A stretch of 6,054 bases of DNA from an uncultured Alphaproteobacteria bacterium (lineage in GTDB: Bacteria; Pseudomonadota; Alphaproteobacteria; RF32; CAG-239). The notes below the pieces were generated by a model, which ran no database searches, had not been told where the DNA came from, and was given only the letters and a program-made list of their open reading frames with translations. A program made the position numbers and the translations under genes. This document shows, one piece after another, positions 1 through 5,377 of the stretch; the stretch's first letter is position 1; every line of letters starts with the position of its first letter. Where the stretch lies: contig URWU01000102.1 in NCBI GenBank assembly GCA_900551585.1, forward strand, positions 1 to 6,054. The letters are read 5' to 3'.

Positions 1-50
1 TACGAGATGTAGCTCCGTCTCGTGGGCTCGGAGATGTGTATAAGAGACAG
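1..50 (+). other. Nextera i7 adapter (library artefact)
   Basis: This is sequencing-library sequence, not genome. Positions 1-8 match the end of the Illumina P7 primer, 9-16 (GTAGCTCC) look like an i7 index, 17-31 continue the transposase read-2 adapter, and 32-50 are the 19-base Tn5 mosaic end AGATGTGTATAAGAGACAG. Bases 4-50 recur as the exact reverse complement at 6008-6054. Genomic sequence starts at 51. A GTG at 36-38 inside the adapter creates a false start codon that adds five adapter-encoded residues (MYKRQ) to the first gene. Confidence 0.98.
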
Positions 51-674
51 CCTTCGGAAGATATCGATAAATCTGTGTTGTTCGGATATTATGACAAACA
101 GACGGGGGATGATTTCTTCACGGGAAAATATAAGGATGTTAAAATTCAGGTTTCGGAAGAACGGCTGACGAGAAGGGTAAAAACCAAAAATGGTTATCGC
201 GATGCTTTGGTTTTTGGCGGAATCATTATTGTATTGGAAATGAATAAGAAATTTTTGGGCCAGACGATTGTTCGCAAGGACTGGGGAATTTTTAATTTTC
301 TGATGATGGCTCCGAGCTGCCGGATTGGGCAGCAGAGCATTAAGATGTCGCGCGTGCAGTTGGAAGACAGCGTTTTTGAAAAACAATTTGAGGTCTTTTC
401 AACCGACCAGATTGAGGCGCGTTATTTGCTGACAACAGCTTTTATGGAACGGATTTTAGAAGTTAAGCGCCGTTTCCACGGCAAAAAAATTCGTCTGAGC
501 TTTTTTGGCAGCAAACTGATGATTGCCATGGAAACTTCTCAGGATATGTTTGAAACGACATCTCTGTTTACGACAACGGCGCGTTACGGTCGTATGCGTG
601 AAGTGGTTAGTCAATTTTATGCCATATTTTCAACAATAGATGTTTTGAAGCTTAATCAGCATTTGGGGCTTTAA
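51..674 (+). CDS. DUF3137 domain protein, 3' part (5' truncated)
   Basis: The last 207 residues of a protein whose beginning was lost at the tagmentation breakpoint; the true start lies upstream of the window. The visible part resembles the C-terminal half of DUF3137 family proteins. The signature is the stretch VFEKQFEVFSTDQIEARYLL at about residues 108-127 of the visible part: an F-E-V-x-x-x-D-Q-x-E-A-R-Y-L-L core, followed by a helix (FMERILEV), a basic segment, a strand pair around SFFGSKLMIAM and a DMFE motif near 165-168. Family members usually carry hydrophobic segments N-terminal to this region, so a membrane-attached protein is expected but not visible here. The family has no established biochemical role. 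It ends with TAA 111 bases before the next gene, in the same direction. A separate promoter candidate lies in that gap, so it is probably not strictly co-transcribed with the flippase-like gene. Confidence 0.8.
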   Translation, partial: PSEDIDKSVLFGYYDKQTGDDFFTGKYKDVKIQVSEERLTRRVKTKNGYRDALVFGGIIIVLEMNKKFLGQTIVRKDWGIFNFLMMAPSCRIGQQSIKMSRVQLEDSVFEKQFEVFSTDQIEARYLLTTAFMERILEVKRRFHGKKIRLSFFGSKLMIAMETSQDMFETTSLFTTTARYGRMREVVSQFYAIFSTIDVLKLNQHLGL

Positions 675-719
675 TCGTTAATAAATGCGATTTTTGTGGA
701 CAAACAGCTTTTATTGTTA

Positions 720-747
720 TTGTCAAAACCGATAGTAGTGTTATCTA
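720..747 (+). promoter_or_regulatory. Candidate sigma70-type promoter for the flippase-like gene
   Basis: In the 111-base gap 675-785 there is TTGTCA at 720-725 (-35-like), a 16-base spacer and TATCTA at 742-747 (-10-like). The -10 box is preceded by TG at 739-740, one base before it, which fits an extended -10 element. Initiation would fall near 753-756, giving a leader of about 30 bases before the ATG at 786. The rest of the gap is AT-rich. I found no convincing hairpin with a T-tract to terminate the upstream gene. Confidence 0.4.
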
Positions 748-785
748 TATATGACGTAATGATAATATTTGAGGTTTGAACTTTA

Positions 786-1751
786 ATGTCTTTCAAAACA
801 AAAAGATTTCTGAAAAAACTGGTGTCCTGGCTGGGGCTGTTTTTCTTTGTTTTTGCGGCTTATATGCTTTATAACCAGCTGTCTAAATATTCGTGGCTGG
901 ATATTAAAACCGCGCTTTTGAGCATTCCGAAGCGCAATCTGCTGTATGCCTGCATTGCCTCTTTCTTCGGTTATGTGGCTTTGTCTTCTTATGACTATCT
1001 GGCTTTGAAATATATCGGCCGCAAGTTGTCTGCCTGGAAATGGATTTTTGTCGGCTTTATCGGCTTTTCAATCAGTAACAATGCCGGCCACGCCATTGTT
1101 TCCGGCGGTTCTATCCGTTACCGCTTATATACGCGCTGGCGTTTTCATGCCTCTGAAATTGTGCGTATGGTCACTTTTTCGGGCTTCACTTATTTGTTCG
1201 GTTGTTTCTTTTTAATTATCATGGGGTATTTCTTAACTCCGAATCATGCCTTCGGTGAAGGATCGGTTTCTAAAATGACGACCCTGATTACGACGATTGT
1301 TTCGGCGGTCGGTCTGGCTTTGTATTTCTGGGCAACGCTCTTTTATAAAAAGCCGATTATCATCAAAGATGTCGAATTTGATATTCCGAGTTTCAAAATG
1401 GCTTTGGCGCAGACTTTTCTCGGCGGTGCCGATATTCTGCTGGCCTCATTGGTTCTCTATTTTTCTTTGATACCGTTTATTGATATTCCGTTTGACATTT
1501 TCATCGGCGTCTTTATCATTGCGCAGGTTTTGGGTGTTTTCAGTCAGGTTCCCGGCGGGTTGGGCGTTTTTGAAGGCCTGTTCCTGTTCATCATTCCCGG
1601 CGGCGGAGACAATACGGCCAAACTGTTTGGCGCTTTAATCGCTTATCGAATCATTTATTATCTGCTGCCGCTTGTTGTTTCCGGTATCGTTTTGTTTATC
1701 TATGAATGGTATATTAAATTTGATAAGAGACGCCGTTTGGAGAAAATATAA
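786..1751 (+). CDS. MprF/YbhN-type lipid flippase-like membrane protein
   Basis: A 321-residue integral inner-membrane protein of the lysylphosphatidylglycerol synthetase transmembrane family (YbhN/UPF0104, MprF N-terminal region). About eight hydrophobic segments are visible, roughly at 12-30, 51-73, 85-98, 127-150, 166-187, 207-231, 237-256 and 280-306. Family motifs seen are SNNAGHAIVSGGSIRYRLY (97-115), matching the conserved G-G-x-x-R-Y-R-L-Y loop, and QVPGGLGVFEG (254-264), matching the PGGLG-x-x-E motif. In MprF this region translocates aminoacylated phosphatidylglycerol, but here there is no C-terminal synthetase (DUF2156) domain. The length matches stand-alone YbhN proteins, whose substrate is not settled; a lipid or lipid-linked substrate is inference. 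The ATG at 786 is preceded by GAGG at 771-774, with a rather long 11-base spacing. The next gene begins at the base after the stop codon, implying translational coupling. Confidence 0.88.
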   Translation: MSFKTKRFLKKLVSWLGLFFFVFAAYMLYNQLSKYSWLDIKTALLSIPKRNLLYACIASFFGYVALSSYDYLALKYIGRKLSAWKWIFVGFIGFSISNNAGHAIVSGGSIRYRLYTRWRFHASEIVRMVTFSGFTYLFGCFFLIIMGYFLTPNHAFGEGSVSKMTTLITTIVSAVGLALYFWATLFYKKPIIIKDVEFDIPSFKMALAQTFLGGADILLASLVLYFSLIPFIDIPFDIFIGVFIIAQVLGVFSQVPGGLGVFEGLFLFIIPGGGDNTAKLFGALIAYRIIYYLLPLVVSGIVLFIYEWYIKFDKRRRLEKI

Positions 1752-2165
1752 ATGTGGGCCGTCTATGCTCTGTTATCTGCCTTTTTTGCGGCTTTAACTT
1801 CGATTTTGGCCAAAATCGGCATTGAGGGTGTCAATTCTAACCTCGGAACAGCCATCAGAACGGTGGTTGTTCTGGTTATGGCCTGGGGAATTGTCTATAT
1901 TACCGGTGTGCAGAACCAAATCAGCCATATTTCACAAAAAAGCTGGTGGTTCTTAGGTTTGTCCGGTTTAGCGACCGGTGCTTCGTGGCTGTTTTACTTC
2001 AAGGCTTTGCAGATTGGTGATGCTTCCAAAGTGGTTCCGGTTGATAAATTCAGCGTTGTGATTACGATTATCATGGCCTTTATTTTCCTGCATGAAGCCG
2101 TGACGGCCAAGGTCATTGCCGGTGCGCTTTTGATTACGGCCGGAACGTTGGTGATGATTTTTTAA
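1752..2165 (+). CDS. Half-size EamA/DMT family transporter
   Basis: A 137-residue protein made of a single EamA repeat of the drug/metabolite transporter superfamily. Five hydrophobic segments are visible at about 2-20, 32-52, 66-83, 97-114 and 118-137. The length and five-segment layout match the five-TM bacterial/archaeal transporter (BAT) type, which are half the size of the usual ten-segment EamA proteins and are expected to work as dimers. Typical features include the N-terminal AFFAALTSILAKIGIEG run, the YFKALQIGDASKVVPVDKFS stretch before the fourth segment, and FLHEAVTAKVIAGALLITAG, which matches the conserved E-x-x-x-x-x-x-x-x-G-x-x-L-I-x-x-G ending. The substrate cannot be read from sequence. 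The ATG directly follows the TAA of the upstream flippase-like gene, and its ribosome site GGAG (1739-1742, 9-base spacing) lies inside that gene, so the two are co-expressed. Its stop is 9 bases from the stop of the convergent thioredoxin-like gene. Confidence 0.88.
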   Translation: MWAVYALLSAFFAALTSILAKIGIEGVNSNLGTAIRTVVVLVMAWGIVYITGVQNQISHISQKSWWFLGLSGLATGASWLFYFKALQIGDASKVVPVDKFSVVITIIMAFIFLHEAVTAKVIAGALLITAGTLVMIF

Positions 2166-2174
2166 TCCGGTTTG

Positions 2175-2633
2175 TTATTGCCCTAAATAGCTGTTGACGT
2201 CCATTTCAAAGGTTTCTTTGAAACTTATCGGGTCGTCATACTGAAACTGCAGGTTATGGAGTTTTCTGTAGCCGGTTTGTTCGCCGTCTTCAACTTTGAC
2301 CAGTACGATTTCCAGCGGGTCGCTGAGCTGATAAGCCTGAATATAATTATATTCACGGTCTTGCTGATAATTGATGATTTGAAAATCATACACATTGGTA
2401 TAAAGCTCATCATAATATTGCTGCAACAGATTGACAGTCTGCGGGCAGCCGTAACACTGGCTGTTGCTGGTAAAAACGTAAATAATCGATTTTTCGGGCT
2501 TGGGGTAAGCTTCTTCCAGATATTGATTGAAAGATAAATCAGGATTGTAGCCGCCCTGATAAATCAGCTGTTCGGCATATCCGGTACTGCAGCTGACAAA
2601 CAGAGCCATCGCCGTTAATAAAACTTTTTTCAT
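2175..2633 (-). CDS. Exported thioredoxin-like protein with CYGC motif
   Basis: A 152-residue protein with an N-terminal export signal (KK, then hydrophobic VLLTAMALFVSC). Cleavage could be by signal peptidase I after GYA (residue 20), or the protein could be a lipoprotein at C15, although FVSC is a poor lipobox. The mature part opens a thioredoxin-like fold: strand SIIYVFTSN, then CYGC at 60-63 followed by Pro64 at the start of a helix. A second strand (YDFQIINY), DP at 105-106 as a candidate cis-proline position and strand EIVLVKVEDGEQ follow. The general pattern (CxxC, 'N-x-x-x-x-x-E-x-x-Y-x-x-x-Y-x-L', C-terminal F...YLG) recalls the ArsF-like 'nitrophenyl compound nitroreductase subunit' thioredoxin-like family; that match is from memory and tentative. 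A periplasmic thiol redox role is inference. It is the last gene after prmA and pepP, 15 bases downstream of pepP, with a strong ribosome site. An unpaired Cys at 15 would be lost on export by signal peptidase I. Confidence 0.7.
   Translation of the reverse strand: MKKVLLTAMALFVSCSTGYAEQLIYQGGYNPDLSFNQYLEEAYPKPEKSIIYVFTSNSQCYGCPQTVNLLQQYYDELYTNVYDFQIINYQQDREYNYIQAYQLSDPLEIVLVKVEDGEQTGYRKLHNLQFQYDDPISFKETFEMDVNSYLGQ
2204..2223. repeat. Perfect 8-bp inverted repeat near the convergent gene ends
   Basis: TTTCAAAG at 2204-2211 and CTTTGAAA at 2216-2223 are exact reverse complements around a 4-base GTTT loop. The repeat lies inside the 3' end of the thioredoxin-like gene, about 38 bases past the stop of the EamA gene. 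The stem has only two G-C pairs and no T-tract follows on either strand, so it is weak as an intrinsic terminator. It may simply reflect the codons for FKETFE. Confidence 0.3.
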
Positions 2634-2636
2634 ATG

Positions 2637-2643
2637 CTCCTCC
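2637..2643 (-). promoter_or_regulatory. Strong Shine-Dalgarno of the thioredoxin-like gene
   Basis: On the minus strand GGAGGAG occupies 2643-2637, with its GGAGG core ending 5 bases before the ATG at 2633-2631. It fills most of the 15-base gap after the pepP stop and is among the best ribosome sites in the window. This supports independent, efficient translation of the third operon gene and fixes its start. Confidence 0.75.
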
Positions 2644-2648
2644 GGTTT

Positions 2649-4358
2649 TCAGATGGGGGAACAAGCCTCTTTCAGCCAGACTTTGACTTCATCATCAACC
2701 AAATCCCGAACTTTTTCGAATACGGTTTGGTGATATGTGTTAAGCCATTCGATTTCCCCGTCACTTAAGAGATATTTATTAATCAGGCGTTTATCAATAG
2801 GAACTAAGGTCAGGTATTCAAATTTAAGGCTCTGATTATCAAACTCCGGATTGTCAGCTTTGCAGACATAAGCCAGATTTTCAATGCGGATACCATATGC
2901 GTTTTCTTTATAATAACCGGGTTCGATTGAGTTGACCATGCCGGGTTCTATGCTGTGGGCACAGGCTGAGGAAGACAGGTTTTGCGGCCCTTCATGCACA
3001 TTAAGAAAACAGCCGACGCCGTGGCCGGTGCCGTGGTTATAGGTTTTTCCCTGCTGCCACATTTGCCGCCGGCAAATCGTATCAAGGGCGGCTCCCTTGC
3101 TTCCTCTGGGAAAATATGCGGAGGCCAGTTCAATATGGCATTTCAAAACCAGCGTAAAATCATCAATCATCTGCTGGGTTGGCGAGCCGATGGCAATCGT
3201 GCGGGTGATGTCGGTGGTTCCGTCATAATATTGGGCGCCGCTGTCAAGAAGCAGCATGGAGCCGGCCGTTAATTCAAGATTGGTTTCCGGTTTGGGCTGA
3301 TAATGGACAATTGCGCCGTTGGGGCCGAAGCCGGCAATCGTCTCAAAACTGTTGCTGTAATATAAATCTTGCTTTTTGCGGAAGTCGTCCAGTTTGGCGA
3401 CAATATCCAATTCGGTTTGGCCTTGCCAGTTGTTGTCAAGCCAATGCAAAAATCCGGCCATTGCCGCTGCATCGCGCAAATGGGCTTGTTTGATACCCTG
3501 CAGTTCAACCGGGTTTTTTATGGCTTTTTTATCTTGTGGCAAATCGGGAACGTGTTTGATATGTTCCCAATCTCTGAAAAAACTATAAACGATTTGCGGA
3601 ATGTTGTGGCGCGGGGTACCGAGCTTGTTTTTTTTGAATTTTTTGAGCTTTTTACCGAGTTCGGAAAGGGGCAGAACATCTGGATAATCCAGGTGGTTTC
3701 CGAAAAGCGTGATTTTGCCGCCTTTTTCAACCAAAGCATAAGCACGCAGGACAGGAGAATCGGGCAGGGCGTCTGAACGCAGATTCATCAGCCATGAAAC
3801 GCTGTCGGCAGCAGTGATTAAAAAGCCGTCTAAATCGTTTTTTTCCATCCATTCAAGGATATCAGAAACTTTTTCCTCGACGGTAATGCCGGCATATTCG
3901 ATTTTGTGCTCAAAAACATGAACCGGCTTATCGGACAGCCTTGTTCCCAGAATCCTTTTGCTGTCTTCAATCAATTTGATATGCGGCAGCTGGCGGCTGA
4001 TAAATGAATATTCCGTTGCGGGCAGGCACCAAGGGTCATACATAATTTTGACCGCACGGCCGGTTTCAAAGGTCCGTACCAGCCAGGAATAGGGAGAGGA
4101 ACCGCTGACACAATGAATTTCAACCTCGTCGGGGTTTGTTTCCAGCCGTGACTGAATTTCATAACGCCCGTCTGTGAACAAAACGGCTTTATCCTGAAGA
4201 ACGAGCAGGTTTGCGGCCGAACCGCTGAAACCGGTCAGTTCCAGAATTTTGTTTTCTTCCGGCAGAATATCTTCACTGACAAACATATTGTTGCGGGTGA
4301 CATAATAGGCGTCGATTTTGTGTTTTTTTAAACAATTTTGCAGTTCAGCCAAAGTCAT
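2649..4358 (-). CDS. pepP: Xaa-Pro aminopeptidase (aminopeptidase P, M24B)
   Basis: A 569-residue cytoplasmic metallopeptidase that removes the N-terminal residue from peptides with proline in position two. The layout matches the long aminopeptidase P type: two creatinase-like N-terminal domains (about 1-130 and 150-285), the M24 pita-bread catalytic domain (about 295-505) and a C-terminal M24-C extension (about 510-569). All five expected metal ligands are present: D372 (in LLLDSGAQ), D383 (in TTDITRT), H446 (in HGTGHGVG), E479 (in SIEPGYY) and E493 (in GIRIENL). H455 in NVHEGP is in the proton-shuttle position. An in-frame ATG at 4400 would add 14 residues overlapping prmA, but the ATG at 4358 has a GGAG site 7 bases upstream and sits 1 base after the prmA stop, so I chose it. 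No signal peptide. The stop is TGA. It forms the middle gene of prmA-pepP-thioredoxin-like; E. coli PepP is a shorter relative. Confidence 0.95.
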   Translation of the reverse strand: MTLAELQNCLKKHKIDAYYVTRNNMFVSEDILPEENKILELTGFSGSAANLLVLQDKAVLFTDGRYEIQSRLETNPDEVEIHCVSGSSPYSWLVRTFETGRAVKIMYDPWCLPATEYSFISRQLPHIKLIEDSKRILGTRLSDKPVHVFEHKIEYAGITVEEKVSDILEWMEKNDLDGFLITAADSVSWLMNLRSDALPDSPVLRAYALVEKGGKITLFGNHLDYPDVLPLSELGKKLKKFKKNKLGTPRHNIPQIVYSFFRDWEHIKHVPDLPQDKKAIKNPVELQGIKQAHLRDAAAMAGFLHWLDNNWQGQTELDIVAKLDDFRKKQDLYYSNSFETIAGFGPNGAIVHYQPKPETNLELTAGSMLLLDSGAQYYDGTTDITRTIAIGSPTQQMIDDFTLVLKCHIELASAYFPRGSKGAALDTICRRQMWQQGKTYNHGTGHGVGCFLNVHEGPQNLSSSACAHSIEPGMVNSIEPGYYKENAYGIRIENLAYVCKADNPEFDNQSLKFEYLTLVPIDKRLINKYLLSDGEIEWLNTYHQTVFEKVRDLVDDEVKVWLKEACSPI

Positions 4359-4359
4359 G

Positions 4360-5286
4360 CTATTTCTCCATAACGGCAGCGCGCCAGTTATCCAGTTCAA
4401 ACAATTTTACCAATTTGAGCCCTTGTTTTTGGTGCTCGCCCAAAACCCAGTCAACCTGGTCGTCGACAAAGCCTGACAAAATGCAAAAACCGCCCGTTTT
4501 AAGATTTTGATATAAGTCCGGCGACATTTCAATCAACGGTCTGGCTAAAATATTGGCAAAAATTGCATCATACGGGGCGTTGTTTTTGACCAAGTCGGAA
4601 TGATATCCGTCACTGACTTCGACAGTAAACTGATTTTGCAGGCTGTTGTCGAGAGCGTTTTGTCTTGTGACCCAGACGGCTTCTTCATCAATATCAACGG
4701 CTGTTATTTTACTCTCCGGCCAAAGCTTGGCTGCAGCGAGAGATAAAATTCCCGATCCGGTTCCGATATCAAGAATATTGATTTTACGGGGTCCCTTAAA
4801 ACCTGCGTCCGGTCTGTTGATGTCGGTATGCTTATTCAGCCAGCTGATGGCTCTGAGGCAGCTTTGCGTGGTTTGGTGGCTGGAGCCGAAAGCAGTTGCG
4901 GCATAGATTTTGAGCGCCAGCTTGTCGGTTTTGGGCGCTTCTTTTTCATGAATGCCGTAAATCAGAAAATCTTCCACTTCGACCGGTGCAAATTCAATGA
5001 CATAATCTTTCAGCCAGTTTTGGCTTTCCAGAAAGCTGATGTCATAGGCCGGCAGTTCAATGCCTCCGGTTTTGGCGGCCTTTATAAAATCAGCCTCGTC
5101 AAAAGCGGCGTTTTGATAGGCAATATACTGTTCTTGGCCGTCGTCCTGATAATTGCAGGATACGACATTAAAATATTCTTCTAAAAATTCGCTTAAGTCA
5201 GCGGGATATTCGCTCATCGGGGCAAAGCTGATTTGCCAGCAGGAACCTGCCTTTTGGCTTTGCCAGCAGTCATTTTGGTTATTCAT
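4360..5286 (-). CDS. prmA: Ribosomal protein L11 methyltransferase
   Basis: A 308-residue cytoplasmic SAM-dependent enzyme that trimethylates lysines and the N-terminus of ribosomal protein L11. The N-terminal part (about 15-115) is the substrate-recognition domain, ending in the family-typical WLKDYVIEFAPVEVEDFLIY (91-110). The methyltransferase domain follows: AFGSSHQTTQSCL (132-144), motif I ILDIGTGSGILSLAAA (171-186), acidic VDID (197-200) ending strand two, and the PrmA hallmark ANILARPLIEM (244-254), whose N-I-L-A is the substrate/SAM loop. Two oddities are visible. The usual A-F-G-T-G-x-H-x-T-T loop is one residue shorter here and has Ser for Thr-Gly. The first 20 residues contain a repeated CWQ unit ahead of the normal domain start. 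The start at 5286 is supported by AGGA at 5296-5293 (6-base spacing) and a good promoter; the next ATG (5217-5215) lacks a ribosome site. It is the first gene of the minus-strand operon. Confidence 0.94.
   Translation of the reverse strand: MNNQNDCWQSQKAGSCWQISFAPMSEYPADLSEFLEEYFNVVSCNYQDDGQEQYIAYQNAAFDEADFIKAAKTGGIELPAYDISFLESQNWLKDYVIEFAPVEVEDFLIYGIHEKEAPKTDKLALKIYAATAFGSSHQTTQSCLRAISWLNKHTDINRPDAGFKGPRKINILDIGTGSGILSLAAAKLWPESKITAVDIDEEAVWVTRQNALDNSLQNQFTVEVSDGYHSDLVKNNAPYDAIFANILARPLIEMSPDLYQNLKTGGFCILSGFVDDQVDWVLGEHQKQGLKLVKLFELDNWRAAVMEK
4366..4369 (-). promoter_or_regulatory. Shine-Dalgarno deciding the pepP start
   Basis: GGAG on the minus strand at 4369-4366 lies inside the last codons of prmA (ATG-GAG-AAA-TAG) and is 7 bases before the ATG at 4358-4356. 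It supports the shorter 569-residue aminopeptidase over the in-frame ATG at 4400, and suggests translational coupling with prmA across the 1-base gap. Confidence 0.7.
5232..5269 (-). repeat. 11-bp direct repeat encoding duplicated CWQ in PrmA N-terminus
   Basis: TTTGCCAGCAG occurs at 5232-5242 and again at 5259-5269 on the plus strand, exactly 27 bases apart. Because 27 is nine codons, both copies are in the prmA frame and encode CWQ at residues 7-9 and 16-18 (CWQSQK and CWQISF). The second copy begins the first strand of the normal PrmA fold, so the first copy lies in an N-terminal extension. A small in-frame duplication is one explanation; chance is another. Confidence 0.45.
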
Positions 5287-5314
5287 TATTTTTCCTAAAA
5301 ATTATAATCATTTA

Positions 5315-5341
5315 TTTACTAAGTATAATTTATATTATAAT
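5315..5341 (+). promoter_or_regulatory. Candidate promoter for the exported-protein gene
   Basis: On the plus strand TATAAT at 5336-5341 is a perfect -10 box, about 37 bases before the ATG at 5378. The best -35 candidate is TTTACT at 5315-5320, with a short 15-base spacer, so recognition would be weak or activator-dependent. A second TATAAT at 5324-5329 has no good -35. The region is so AT-rich that chance matches are likely. It overlaps the divergent prmA promoter. Confidence 0.35.
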
Positions 5342-5350
5342 AATTGTAAA
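5322..5350 (-). promoter_or_regulatory. Sigma70-type promoter of the prmA operon
   Basis: Reading the minus strand, TTTACA at 5350-5345 is a -35 box (4 of 6 match to TTGACA) and TATACT at 5327-5322 is a -10 box (5 of 6 match to TATAAT, differing at one position), with an ideal 17-base spacer made only of A and T. Transcription would start near 5315, giving a leader of about 30 bases before the prmA ATG at 5286. This is the best promoter in the window and is placed to drive prmA, pepP and the thioredoxin-like gene together. Confidence 0.65.
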
Positions 5351-5355
5351 AGCAT

Positions 5356-5365
5356 TAAAATTTTA
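5356..5365. promoter_or_regulatory. AT palindrome TAAAATTTTA (possible operator)
   Basis: A perfect 10-base palindrome sits just behind the -35 box of the prmA promoter and directly before the ribosome site of the plus-strand exported-protein gene. Its position would let a bound regulator affect both genes, but in sequence this AT-rich a 10-base palindrome can arise by chance. Confidence 0.2.
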
Positions 5366-5377
5366 GTGAGAAATTTG

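Noticed and set aside
675..785. Small RNA or riboswitch in the spacer before the flippase-like gene
   Set aside because: No extended pairing or known riboswitch core is visible in the 111 bases, which are best explained as a promoter and ribosome site.
2204..2223. Inverted repeat as a bidirectional intrinsic terminator
   Set aside because: The stem has only two G-C pairs, no T-tract follows on either strand and it lies inside coding sequence.
3369..3776. 135-codon plus-strand frame
   Set aside because: It is antisense to pepP, where the real frame carries all catalytic residues.
4359..4400. Upstream ATG at 4400 as the pepP start (583 residues)
   Set aside because: It would overlap prmA by 41 bases and has no good ribosome site; the ATG at 4358 has GGAG at a 7-base spacing and starts where the family alignment starts.
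4828..5184. 118-codon plus-strand frame
   Set aside because: It is antisense to prmA, which is strongly supported by methyltransferase motifs.
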